A stretch of 46,473 bases of DNA, from assembly GCF_000970675.1 (NCBI RefSeq), contig NZ_LAJA01000033.1, positions 1-46,473 on the forward strand. Reading direction: 5' to 3'. This stretch comes from Domibacillus tundrae. GTDB taxonomy: Bacteria > Bacillota > Bacilli > Bacillales > Domibacillaceae. Position numbers and translations under genes: made by a program. Shown piece by piece: positions 33,622 to 41,062 of the stretch (its first letter is position 1; the number at the start of each line of letters is the position of its first letter). The notes below the pieces were generated by a model. The model worked only from the letters and a program-made list of their open reading frames with translations, was not told the origin of the DNA and made no database searches.

Positions 33622-35074
33622 AGAAGATCACTTGTCTTCTCACATGCGGGCGTATAGCTTTACCGCAATGGTCACAGCAGGTCCGTGGCTGATTGTAATC
33701 GCCGCGCTTTTATTGATTCGGTCCATTATCGCGCAATTTGGCGATCCATCGTTTAATGGACTTAATATTATTACAGCATCCATTTCTTACTGCTTTATTT
33801 TTTCACAGCTGTTATTTGGAAGCTTCCAGTTAATCGCCACCCGGTATGCGGCTGACCGGCTTTATGCAAAAGATGTAAACAGTTTATTTCCAACAATGGC
33901 AGGGCTGATTCTGCTTCTTTCAGCAATTTCAACAACGATATGGATCGTTTTCGCGCTGCTATCGCCTATGCCGATTGTATACAAGTGGCTGCTGCTCATG
34001 TTATTTTTAGCGCTCAATATTATTTGGTCTCAAACAATCTTTTTAACAGCCGCAAAAAATTATACAGCGATTACAAAAGCGTTTGGCGCAGGGGCGTTTG
34101 TTGCTGTTGCATGTACATGGATTGTCTCGATTTTGCCGATTCAAACCAGTACCGCGTTTTTATTTGAAGGCTGGGTGATCGCTTCATTTACGTTCGGCAT
34201 GATTGTGACGGCAGTTTGGCTGAGTACCATTCTTCTTCAAATGTTTCCAGAAAAATCGACGGACGGTATGTTTTCCTTCTTGACTTATATCGATAAATTT
34301 CCGCGCATGTTCTGGGCTGGCTTTTTTTACAATGCTGGTTTATGGGTTTGCAATGTGCTCATCTGGTTTGGGGAAGGCAGCCTGGTAATTGAGGATACAT
34401 TTCGCATGAATCCTCAGTATGATACAGCCATTTTTTGGTCGTACTTGACGATTGTGCCGACGTACATGTTTTTTGTTATCAGCATCGAGACCCGTTTTTA
34501 CACAAAATATAAACGGTTTTATAACTATATTAACAATGGTGGAACACTTGATCAGATTAATCAGTCAAAAGAAGAAATGCAAAAAACGCTTCGTGACGAA
34601 ATTGAGCGTTTGATGCGCAATCAAGGCGTAGTGACCTTTTTAATCATTGTGGGCGTTTTATTTTACTCCTTTAACTTTGGACAAAATCAAAATGCGTATA
34701 CGATTCTTCAGCTTGGGATCATCGGTGCTTTTGCGAATGCTATGCTGTTAATTAATATGCTGCTCATGCTTTATTTTGAAGATCAAAGCGGTGCAGCAAA
34801 AGCGGCGGCACTGTTTTTTACAGTAAACCTTCTCTTAACAGCGATTTTGCTGCCATTTGGGGAACGAGCCTATGGCATCAGTTTTGCATTAGGTTCTATC
34901 CTAGCGTTCATGTACTCGCTTCAGCGTCTGTTTGCTTATGTAAAAAAAATTGATTACCATGTATTTGCACCTGCGCTACAGCATGGAAAGCCCGCTTTTT
35001 TTACATCGCTGGCAGAAAAATTAAATAAAACAAAAAAATATCCCGCGCGGCATAAAGGCGGGACGTTTTTCTAA
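33584..35074 (+). CDS. pelG: PelG-like inner-membrane Pel exporter
   Basis: A 496-residue protein with about 12 membrane helices, of the polysaccharide-flippase fold. The start MAGIGFHLQKLFKEDHLSSH and the block FIFSQLLFGSFQLIATRYAAD are typical of PelG, and RFYTKYKRFYNYINNGGTLD is the conserved cytosolic loop. I chose ATG 33584, preceded by GAGGAGG, inside the end of pelF; an earlier in-frame start would add non-membrane residues from pelF. PelG forms the translocation complex with PelD and PelE. A weak hairpin lies in its last codons. Confidence 0.92.
   Translation: MAGIGFHLQKLFKEDHLSSHMRAYSFTAMVTAGPWLIVIAALLLIRSIIAQFGDPSFNGLNIITASISYCFIFSQLLFGSFQLIATRYAADRLYAKDVNSLFPTMAGLILLLSAISTTIWIVFALLSPMPIVYKWLLLMLFLALNIIWSQTIFLTAAKNYTAITKAFGAGAFVAVACTWIVSILPIQTSTAFLFEGWVIASFTFGMIVTAVWLSTILLQMFPEKSTDGMFSFLTYIDKFPRMFWAGFFYNAGLWVCNVLIWFGEGSLVIEDTFRMNPQYDTAIFWSYLTIVPTYMFFVISIETRFYTKYKRFYNYINNGGTLDQINQSKEEMQKTLRDEIERLMRNQGVVTFLIIVGVLFYSFNFGQNQNAYTILQLGIIGAFANAMLLINMLLMLYFEDQSGAAKAAALFFTVNLLLTAILLPFGERAYGISFALGSILAFMYSLQRLFAYVKKIDYHVFAPALQHGKPAFFTSLAEKLNKTKKYPARHKGGTFF
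35041..35070 (+). terminator. Weak terminator-like hairpin in the end of pelG
   Basis: TCCCGC (35041-35046) pairs with GCGGGA (35058-35063), followed by CGTTTTTC. It may reduce readthrough into the hydrolase genes. Confidence 0.4.
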
Positions 35075-35165
35075 ACCGTTTGCTAAGGCGTATTTATGCA
35101 AGATGATGGATGTGCTGCTGTATTTTTACATCGGGGGGGGGTAAAAATGTAAAGGAGGCAGCGTT

Positions 35166-35242
35166 ATGCTTCCAAAATACATACCTGGCGTTTTTTTATT
35201 CATTTTGGAATTCACTTTTCTTTTCAAGGAGCGAAAGCAATC
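35166..35242 (+). other. Out-of-frame signal-peptide-like start of the first hydrolase gene
   Basis: AAAGGAGG precedes an ATG at 35166 that opens MLPKYIPGVFLFILEF and hits a stop after 31 codons. In the frame of the hydrolase the same DNA ends in FSFQGAKA directly before its first Met, like a signal peptidase A-x-A site. One extra T in the T7 tract (35191-35197) would join start and enzyme. A G9 tract lies upstream at 35133-35141. Confidence 0.5.
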
Positions 35243-35986
35243 ATGGTTAACAATCGAATGAATGATGTACATTCGTTTAAAATCTATTATGGCGATGCGA
35301 CAGAAGGTGCGCTGGAAGAGCTGGCCGGATATGACATGGTTGTGATCGAGCCGGCTGCGTTTACAAAAGAACAAGTGGCGGAACTTCAGAATAAAGGCAC
35401 AAGAGTATTGGGCTATGTCAGCGTAATGGAACTTGAAGTATGGCATGAAGATCTTGTAAAGCCGTCTGACTTCCTTTTGAAAAACAATGAAAAATGGCAC
35501 ATTCCAAAATGGGATTCCTACATGATGGACATTACAAAAGCCCATTACCGAAACATAGTACTGTCGAAAGTAACATCACACGTTCACAAGAAAGGAATGG
35601 ATGGTGTCTTCTTTGATACCGCCGGAAATATTGATGATTATTTTTATAAGAACGAAAAACTTCAGGAAAAATTAAGAAAAGGCTATACAGCGCTTTTAAC
35701 CCAAGTTCAACAATCATACCCAAGCTTATATGTGATGCAAAACTGGGGCTTTGACACTGTAAAAGCAGTGTCCCTTCCATACATAGACGGTGTGCTCTGG
35801 GAGGACTTCGACAAAGAAATGATCAGGCAGGATGAATGGTCGCAAAGCTGGATTGCTTATTTCCGTTCAAAGAGCCATCAACTCGATACATTTACTGTCA
35901 CAAATAATAAAAGCTCTAACAATTACAGCCACAGCCTTGGGTTTCTTTCCACTAAAAATAAAGATGACATTTATGATGACCTATAA
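35243..35986 (+). CDS. GH114/PelA-hydrolase-like glycosidase (copy 1)
   Basis: A 247-residue TIM-barrel enzyme of the GH114/TM1410-like group (endo-alpha-1,4-polygalactosaminidase type, related to the PelA hydrolase domain). Features are SFKIYYGD, YDMVVIEPAAFTKEQV, VLGYVSVMELEVWHEDL, DGVFFDTAGN with Asp125, and IDGVLWEDF with Glu187; the last two are likely catalytic residues. As annotated the start is ATG 35243, 11 bases after AAGGAG, giving a cytosolic protein. A signal-peptide-like start lies out of frame upstream, so the secreted form may have been lost by a frameshift. It is about 92 per cent identical to the hydrolase part of the 36094 gene. Confidence 0.8.
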   Translation: MVNNRMNDVHSFKIYYGDATEGALEELAGYDMVVIEPAAFTKEQVAELQNKGTRVLGYVSVMELEVWHEDLVKPSDFLLKNNEKWHIPKWDSYMMDITKAHYRNIVLSKVTSHVHKKGMDGVFFDTAGNIDDYFYKNEKLQEKLRKGYTALLTQVQQSYPSLYVMQNWGFDTVKAVSLPYIDGVLWEDFDKEMIRQDEWSQSWIAYFRSKSHQLDTFTVTNNKSSNNYSHSLGFLSTKNKDDIYDDL

Positions 35987-36013
35987 GGAAAAGCCTGCTC
36001 CTTCTCAATACCG
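35250..36013 (+). repeat. 764-bp direct repeat, copy 1 (copy 2 at 36767-37530)
   Basis: The hydrolase coding sequence, its stop and the first arm of its terminator recur at a fixed offset of 1517 bases without indels. By eye there are about 18 amino-acid differences in about 242. Copy 2 ends exactly where the IS1182-type element starts. Confidence 0.88.
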
Positions 36014-36027
36014 GGAGGAGGTTTTTG
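35991..36027 (+). terminator. Terminator after hydrolase copy 1
   Basis: AAGCCTGCTCC pairs imperfectly with GGGAGGAGG and is followed by Ts. The copy after the second hydrolase lost its right arm to the IS. Confidence 0.6.
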
Positions 36028-36093
36028 TCTGGGAAATACTGAAAATTCAGCAAATGAAAGAGGGATGATTGAAAGAAAGTGGAGGTGCTTTGT

Positions 36094-37503
36094 ATGTCGA
36101 AATGGCTTTGGCGGATTTTTTTAATTGGGTGCTTGATCTGTATCGCGCTCGTGGCGTTTGACCTCGTTCCGCCCATGCTGGAATGGGTAAACGCTGTATT
36201 TTTGTGTTTAGCAGGGCTCATTAGCGCCGTTTACTTATTGAAGCGGTTTGGAACAAAAAAAGGGCTCATCCTCACGTTGTTTATTAGTGTGTGGTCGATG
36301 ACCGTCGAATCGTTTGGAGCAAAAACGGGTCTTGTATTTGGCCGCTATCATGATGAAAAAGATTTCGGTGTCCACGTGCTCGGCGTGCCGGTGACAATTG
36401 GTTTCGCCTGGCTGGTGGTCATTGCAGCAGGACTTGCGCTGATCAGTCCGCAAAACAAGCCGCGCCGCATGAGTTATCCGGTGCTTGCGTCGCTTCTTGC
36501 GGTTGCGATGGGTCTCGTTATTGATCCAGCTGCGTTCAAGTTAATGCAATATTGGGTGTGGGAAGAAGGCGGACAGTTTCTCGATATTCTGGCGCAAAAC
36601 GTTGCCGGGTGGTTTGTCACAGCACTCTCTATTCATCTCGGTCTCTATTTTTTCATCGGCAAAGAAAAAAACGCAAAGCGGGTTCATGAAAAACGCGCAC
36701 AAATCTTGTCTGTCCTGATGATCGGTATGTTTGCCATCCCTTCTATCATTGGCGGAATCCGGGGTGACAATCGAATGAACGATGTACATTCGTTTAAAAT
36801 CTATTATGGCGACGCGACAGAAGAAGCGGTGGAAGAGCTGGGTGGATATGACATGGTTGTGATCGAGCCGGCTTTATTTACAAAAGAACAAGTGGCGGAA
36901 CTTCAGAATAAAGGCACAAGAGTATTGGGCTATGTCAGCGTAATGGAACTAGAAGTATGGCATGAAGATCTTGTACAGCCGTCTGACTTCCTTTTAAAAA
37001 ACAATGAAAAATGGCACATTCCAAAATGGGATTCCTACATGATGGATATTACAAAAGCCCATTACCGAAACGTAGTGCTGTCGAAAGTAACATCACACGT
37101 TCACAAGAAAGGAATGGATGGTGTCTTCTTTGATACCGCCGGAAATATTGATGACTATTTCGATGAGAATGAACCACTTCAGACAAAATTAAGAGAAGGC
37201 TATACAGCGCTTTTAGCCCAAGTTCAACAATCGTACCCAAGCTTATATGTGATGCAAAACTGGGGCTTTGACACTGTAAAAGCAGCGTCCCTTTTATACA
37301 TAGACGGTGTGCTCTGGGAAGACTTCGACAAAGAAAAGATCACTCAGGATGAATGGTCGCAAAGCTGGATTGCTTATTTCCGTTCAAAGAGCCATCAACT
37401 CGATACATTTACTGTCACAAATAATAAAAGCTCTAACGATTACAGCCACAGCCTTGGGTTTCTTTCCACGAACAATAAAGATGACATTTATGATGACCTA
37501 TAA
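36094..37503 (+). CDS. Fusion of a DUF422/CruF-like membrane domain and a GH114-like hydrolase
   Basis: A 469-residue protein. Residues 1 to about 225 form some seven membrane helices matching the carotenoid biosynthesis/bisanhydrobacterioruberin hydratase family (PF04240): VESFGAKTGLVFGRYH, GVPVTIGFAWLVVIAAGLAL, VIDPAAFKLMQYWVWEEGG and QNVAGWFVTALSIHLGLYF. A last helix (ILSVLMIGMFAIPSIIGG) leads directly into a GH114-like domain (about 228-469) with DGVFFDTAGN and IDGVLWEDF. ATG 36094 follows GTGGAGGTG. The topology should place the hydrolase outside the cell. The domain pair is unexpected: it may tether the glycosidase, or the membrane part may keep an enzyme activity on a lipid. It follows the pel operon and ends at an IS. 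Confidence 0.85.
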   Translation: MSKWLWRIFLIGCLICIALVAFDLVPPMLEWVNAVFLCLAGLISAVYLLKRFGTKKGLILTLFISVWSMTVESFGAKTGLVFGRYHDEKDFGVHVLGVPVTIGFAWLVVIAAGLALISPQNKPRRMSYPVLASLLAVAMGLVIDPAAFKLMQYWVWEEGGQFLDILAQNVAGWFVTALSIHLGLYFFIGKEKNAKRVHEKRAQILSVLMIGMFAIPSIIGGIRGDNRMNDVHSFKIYYGDATEEAVEELGGYDMVVIEPALFTKEQVAELQNKGTRVLGYVSVMELEVWHEDLVQPSDFLLKNNEKWHIPKWDSYMMDITKAHYRNVVLSKVTSHVHKKGMDGVFFDTAGNIDDYFDENEPLQTKLREGYTALLAQVQQSYPSLYVMQNWGFDTVKAASLLYIDGVLWEDFDKEKITQDEWSQSWIAYFRSKSHQLDTFTVTNNKSSNDYSHSLGFLSTNNKDDIYDDL

Positions 37504-37579
37504 GGAAAAGCCTGCTCCTTCTCAATACCGAGGGCACTGAAAAACTTGCGTTTTTACATTCTTAATTGTTTTCAAACGA

Positions 37580-37625
37580 AAATAGGCAGCTTTCTGTTCG
37601 ATTTTGAACAGAAAGCTGCCTATTT
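37580..37625. terminator. 20-bp perfect stem-loop inside the IS
   Basis: The 37580-37599 arm (AAATAGGCAGCTTTCTGTTC) pairs perfectly with 37606-37625. It lies between the IS end and the transposase stop; such hairpins end transposase transcription and block reading from outside. Confidence 0.8.
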
Positions 37626-37637
37626 CCTTTCATTTTT

Positions 37638-38753
37638 TTATTCTTTTTCCTTTAGGATTGTAATGATTCTCATTAGATTGACCGCAAAAATCGCGGTGAC
37701 CCCTTGTATTTCCATGCCAAAAAGACCCGCCGATGACGCTTTTTCATACCCATGCCGGTGTTTTAGCTCGCTGTTCTTCGCTTCAATTTTATATCGTTCG
37801 CGTGCGAGCTTTTTGAATTCTTCACTATTTTGAAACGCTTCTTGTTCCGTATGTTCGTTCGATTTAATGGTCACCGAATACGTTTTACTTTTAGCCCCTT
37901 CCTGATAACATCCTTCCCTAATCGGACAAACTTTACATTTTTCGATATCAACGTAATATTTTTGCCGATGGTTCTTGCCTTGATTTTTTTTCCCAGTACG
38001 AGCCTTGCGAATCGCCATGTGCCCAGCTTTACACACATACTTCCCTGCATCCTTGTTGAATTCAAATTCATCTTCTTTCACGCGTCCACCTTGTGTGATT
38101 TGCGGATTCAGCCTGGAGGCCAATTGAAATGTTTCTTTTTTCGCATACTGTAAGTTTGCTTTTTCTGAGTACACGGTGTCCCCGATCACGATATCTATTT
38201 CCATTCCAGCTTCCTGGCTTTTCTCGATTAAGGCCTGCAGGAATTCTTTCGGTGATTTTTGATTGCAGCGTGCTTTTGTATGGGTGGCGTCCACAATAAT
38301 CGTGCTGCTTTTGATGATTTCTTTTTCAAGCGCAATCTCAACGGCCTTTCCAATAAGCATATCTAATAAGCCTGCGTCCTGAAGACGAAGCTTGCGGAAT
38401 TTTGTAAGCAGGCCCGGGTCAATCAGGGAATCTTCCGGTGCCATTGTTAAGAAATAGTTGAAGGACATGTCATATTTTGAGCGCTCAACAACATCTATAT
38501 CCGACAATTCGAAAATGGCTTTTAGCAGTAAATATTTGAACATGCGGACTGGCGGAACTGCCTTGCGACCATTGTCCAGGCAATACTTTGTCTTTAGTTC
38601 TTCTAAAATAAAGGAGAAGTCCACCAGCTCATTGATTTGGCGAAGCATATTGTCTTTTGGCACGACGATATCGTAAATAGTCGCAAATGGGTTAACATAA
38701 GCGTTTCCTGGTTTGAAATCATTGGGAGCACCACCTATATGTATTGAATTCAT
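37638..38753 (-). CDS. IS1182-family transposase, probably shortened
   Basis: A 371-residue DDE transposase. It has FEL-type KYLLLKAIFELSDIDVVERS, the first catalytic Asp in TIIVDATHTKARCNQ, the second in DIVIGDTVYSEKANL, the Cys-rich CKVCPIREGCY, and the catalytic Glu region YKIEAKNSELKHRHG. Family members are usually 450 residues or more. The sequence jumps from NQKSPKEFL to QALIEKSQEAGME near residue 173, where about 100 residues seem to be missing in frame. The element may therefore be inactive though its frame is open. No good ribosome binding site precedes its ATG. Confidence 0.82.
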   Translation of the reverse strand: MNSIHIGGAPNDFKPGNAYVNPFATIYDIVVPKDNMLRQINELVDFSFILEELKTKYCLDNGRKAVPPVRMFKYLLLKAIFELSDIDVVERSKYDMSFNYFLTMAPEDSLIDPGLLTKFRKLRLQDAGLLDMLIGKAVEIALEKEIIKSSTIIVDATHTKARCNQKSPKEFLQALIEKSQEAGMEIDIVIGDTVYSEKANLQYAKKETFQLASRLNPQITQGGRVKEDEFEFNKDAGKYVCKAGHMAIRKARTGKKNQGKNHRQKYYVDIEKCKVCPIREGCYQEGAKSKTYSVTIKSNEHTEQEAFQNSEEFKKLARERYKIEAKNSELKHRHGYEKASSAGLFGMEIQGVTAIFAVNLMRIITILKEKE

Positions 38754-38810
38754 TATAAATGAAAAAAGCCAGGCATTCTTTAAACTAGACGGACTTTTTC
38801 AGTGCCCTCT

Positions 38811-38860
38811 CGAATAAGAGGGGAGAGATGATTTACGTTCAAAAAACATAGGGAAATGAT
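38811..38860 (+). repeat. Copy of the pel leader and pelD start beyond the IS
   Basis: GAATAAGAGGGGAGAGATG and the following ATTTACGTTCAAAA match 28172-28213 (GAATAAGAGAGGAAAGAT, then ATG and ATATACGTTCAAAA). The copied frame reads MIYVQKT and stops. A hairpin CCTCT/AGAGG with a CGAATA loop is formed with the IS edge. Confidence 0.65.
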
Positions 38861-39108
38861 AATCCATCGTTGTAATATTTACGTCATCTGATTACACTTT
38901 TATTTCGTTGGATGAAATCAATGTTTTTGAGAAAGACTGGACTGCCGGCTGGATATAAGCTGAGCTGCATGGACAAATGAGGAAACTATCATTATGAAAT
39001 GAGTCTAGCATTTTCCACCTTAAAATCTCTTGCGGGTGCGGTTCGTTTCGGGCTATAGTAATCAGGCAGCACGGACAGAACTTAAAAAACGTAGGAGGTT
39101 TTACTACT
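38861..39108. other. Intergenic before the CAP-domain gene
   Basis: No gene is supported. It may contain further eroded pel sequence and must hold the promoter of the CAP gene, but no box stands out. The ribosome binding site GTAGGAGG is at about 39091-39098. Confidence 0.35.
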
Positions 39109-39780
39109 ATGAAAGCAAATATCCGCATCGCCGCAATGGCCGGCTTAATTTCTGCTGGACTATTTACAGCAGGGCAAGCGAACGCAGCAGCGCCGACTTG
39201 CAACGTCGCAAAAACAGATCAGTTTGAAACATATAAACAATACCAGCAAGACTATCAGGTAAAACAGCCAGTTGAAGCAGCACCGCAGCAGGCGGCACCT
39301 GCAAAAGCAGCACCACAGCAGCAACAGACTGCACCAACTGCACAAACAACTGCGCCACAACAGGCACAACCAGCAAAAACAGCACCACAGCAGCCAGCTG
39401 CAAAATCTGTTAATGCTTTTGAACAAGAAGTTGCTAAATTAGTCAATGAAGAACGGGCAAAAGCGGGATTAAAAGCATTGGAATTAGATACAAAGCTTAG
39501 TGAAGTAGCGCGTGCGAAATCGCAGGATATGAAAGATAAAGGCTACTTTGATCACCAATCGCCAACGTATGGTTCCCCATTTGACATGATGAAACAATTT
39601 GGCATCACATATAATACGGCCGGCGAAAACATCGCCAAAGGCCAGCAGACGCCGGAAGAAGTCATGAAGGCATGGATGAACAGCGATGGCCACCGGAAAA
39701 ATATTCTAAGTGCTGACTTTACACACATCGGTGTCGGCTATGTAGACGGCCACTGGACACAAATGTTTATCGGAAAATAA
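39109..39780 (+). CDS. Secreted CAP/SCP-domain protein (YkwD-like)
   Basis: A 223-residue secreted protein. The signal peptide (IAAMAGLISAGLFTAGQANA) is cleaved after an A-x-A site. A Gln/Ala/Pro-rich low-complexity linker (about 50-95) is followed by a CAP domain with NEERAKAGLKALELDTKLSE, KSQDMKDKGYFDHQSPTYGS, NTAGENIAKGQ, WMNSDGHRKNIL and HIGVGYVDGHWTQMFI. Close relatives are the YkwD group of spore-formers; function is not firmly known. The start has a strong GTAGGAGG site and a strong terminator follows. Confidence 0.92.
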   Translation: MKANIRIAAMAGLISAGLFTAGQANAAAPTCNVAKTDQFETYKQYQQDYQVKQPVEAAPQQAAPAKAAPQQQQTAPTAQTTAPQQAQPAKTAPQQPAAKSVNAFEQEVAKLVNEERAKAGLKALELDTKLSEVARAKSQDMKDKGYFDHQSPTYGSPFDMMKQFGITYNTAGENIAKGQQTPEEVMKAWMNSDGHRKNILSADFTHIGVGYVDGHWTQMFIGK

Positions 39781-39785
39781 ACACG

Positions 39786-39818
39786 AGCGGGAAATGACCA
39801 TCATTTCCCGCTTTTTTG
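39786..39818 (+). terminator. Terminator of the CAP-domain gene
   Basis: A perfect 12-bp stem (AGCGGGAAATGA 39786-39797 with 39801-39812, loop CCA) followed by Ts. Confidence 0.92.
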
Positions 39819-39926
39819 TATGGATAAAGCACCTTTAATAAAAGGAGCTGAGAATTTTTGAAAGACGGTGTCCGGCTCCAGTTTAAATAATTGCTTGCCG
39901 GCGATTGCATTTAATCTGACCTGATT

Positions 39927-40563
39927 GCGCTGGACGGAAAGACCCGGATTCTGCTGTTTCTGGACGCTGACGTGCGCCTCAAGTCCGATGCTGTAGCACA
40001 GACCGTCTTCTTACTGCATAAGCGAAACGCCGGCCTGCTTTCCGGGTTTGCCCGCTTTCCCGCAAAATCCATTCTCGCCAAGCTGCTCGTGCCGATGCAG
40101 GCGTTTTTTGTGTTTCCACTTGCCGGTGCTGCTGGCAAATTGGACAAAGTGGCCGGCCGCAACAGCGGCACATGGCGGTTTTATGCTCTTTTCACGTGAA
40201 ACATATAAAGCAGCGGGCGGCCATAAGCCGTTGAAAAACTCTCTTGTGGCGGATGTGCATCTGGCCCGCGAAGTGAAAAGAAAAGGGAATAAGGCCGTCA
40301 TTGCCAATATCGCGCCTTCTGTCACCTGTACCGTGTATGAAACAAACAAAGAAACGTGGGAAGGGTTCTTGAAAAACAGCTTTAACGGCATCGGCCGCTC
40401 CAAAGCCGCGGCGGGATTGCTGATCCTGTTTTAAACCGTTTTTTATATTGTTCCTTTTTTTCTGCTGTTCATACTCGCATCCGCCGCCGCTTTTTTGCTT
40501 TTGCTTCTCACGGCGATGAAAAAAACGAGCCATACGTGGAAAGGGCGCGCGTACGAAAACTAG
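39927..40563 (+). pseudogene. GT2 glycosyltransferase of the carotenoid type (CrtQ/CruG-like), broken
   Basis: The 5' third is missing. The remainder reads TRILLFLDADVRLKSDAVAQ with the D-x-D motif, then LLSGFARFPAKSILAKLLVP in one frame. In another frame, HGGFMLFSRETYKAAGGH, NSLVADVHLAREVKRKG and NKETWEGFLKNSFNGIGRS follow. A TAA at 40432 interrupts an otherwise open membrane tail (TVFYIVPFFLLFILASAAAF) that runs to 40563. So there is a truncation, a frameshift near 40100 and a nonsense codon. Similar enzymes glycosylate C30 or C50 carotenoids; the family call is from remembered motifs. Confidence 0.75.
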
Positions 40564-40654
40564 CCGGAGGGGGCTTTTTTTCAAATTCGACGAAATCATG
40601 AATAACGGTCTGTCATCACCCGGACATTAATCTAGCCGTTCAAAATGGATTATG

Positions 40655-40681
40655 TGAAACTTTCCCCGCCACTTCTTCGTA
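40655..40681 (+). promoter_or_regulatory. ECF-sigma-type (sigma-W/M-like) promoter
   Basis: TGAAAC (40655-40660), 17-base spacer, CGTA (40678-40681). It lies just upstream of a 29-codon gene with a good ribosome binding site. Confidence 0.6.
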
Positions 40682-40707
40682 TTGATGAGGGAAAGGGGAG
40701 GAAACAC

Positions 40708-40797
40708 TTGGAACTTTTACTGGCTGTTTTTCGAATCGTAGCAGAAGTATCCGCCGCTTTAGCCGTTCAGGCATTCAATTATTTTAATGATAACTAG
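40708..40797 (+). CDS. 29-residue hydrophobic microprotein
   Basis: Starts with TTG 5-6 bases after AAAGGGGAGGAAA and encodes a peptide beginning MELLLAVFRIVAEVSAALAV and ending FNYFNDN. It is long enough for one membrane-associated amphipathic helix. An ECF-type promoter lies about 30 bases before the start, so it may be induced by envelope stress. Not recognised; too short for homology by eye. Confidence 0.55.
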   Translation: MELLLAVFRIVAEVSAALAVQAFNYFNDN

Positions 40798-40836
40798 TGC
40801 TTTCTTTTAGTGAAGGCGGAAAAGACTTTCATTTTT

Positions 40837-40917
40837 GGCTACCCTGAAAATATCCTTCCAAAAAGACGTTTTTTCATGCGCCATGGTGCGAATCTTATTA
40901 GCATGGCTGTCTCTGTT
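40837..40917 (-). repeat. Right copy of the 81-bp long-range inverted repeat
   Basis: Perfect reverse complement of 6131-6211. The plus strand has an open frame of about 55 codons through it (containing RFFMRHGANLISMAV), which I do not recognise, so the repeat may be a fragment of a former gene or element. Confidence 0.85.
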
Positions 40918-41062
40918 GAAGAACTTTGTTGGGTTTCTGAACCGGTGGACAGCCTAACGGGTTATATGAAAAAGCGATCATGATCTTGGAGTTAAAAATA
41001 AAAAAGAATGTAAATAAGACACAGCCCTGTCAGTCAAGCACCGACAGGGAGTGAGAAAGAGC

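Larger units (their letters stand above)
37531..38808 (-). mobile_element. IS1182-family insertion sequence, internally deleted
   Basis: Terminal inverted repeats AGGGCACTGAAAAA (37531-37544) and TTTTTCAGTGCCCT (38795-38808) enclose one transposase gene; one more base pair matches outside. No target duplication is evident, and the two flanks do not belong together: the left is the cut terminator of the fused hydrolase gene and the right is a copy of the pel leader. So an IS-linked deletion or rearrangement happened here. Confidence 0.82.

Noticed and set aside
39160-39446. Cys/Leu-rich frames opposite the CAP-domain gene
   Set aside because: They are shadows of its Gln/Ala/Pro repeat linker.
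41027-41051. Terminator of the 50-residue gene
   Set aside because: CCCTGTC and GACAGGG can pair, but no T-run follows on the minus strand.
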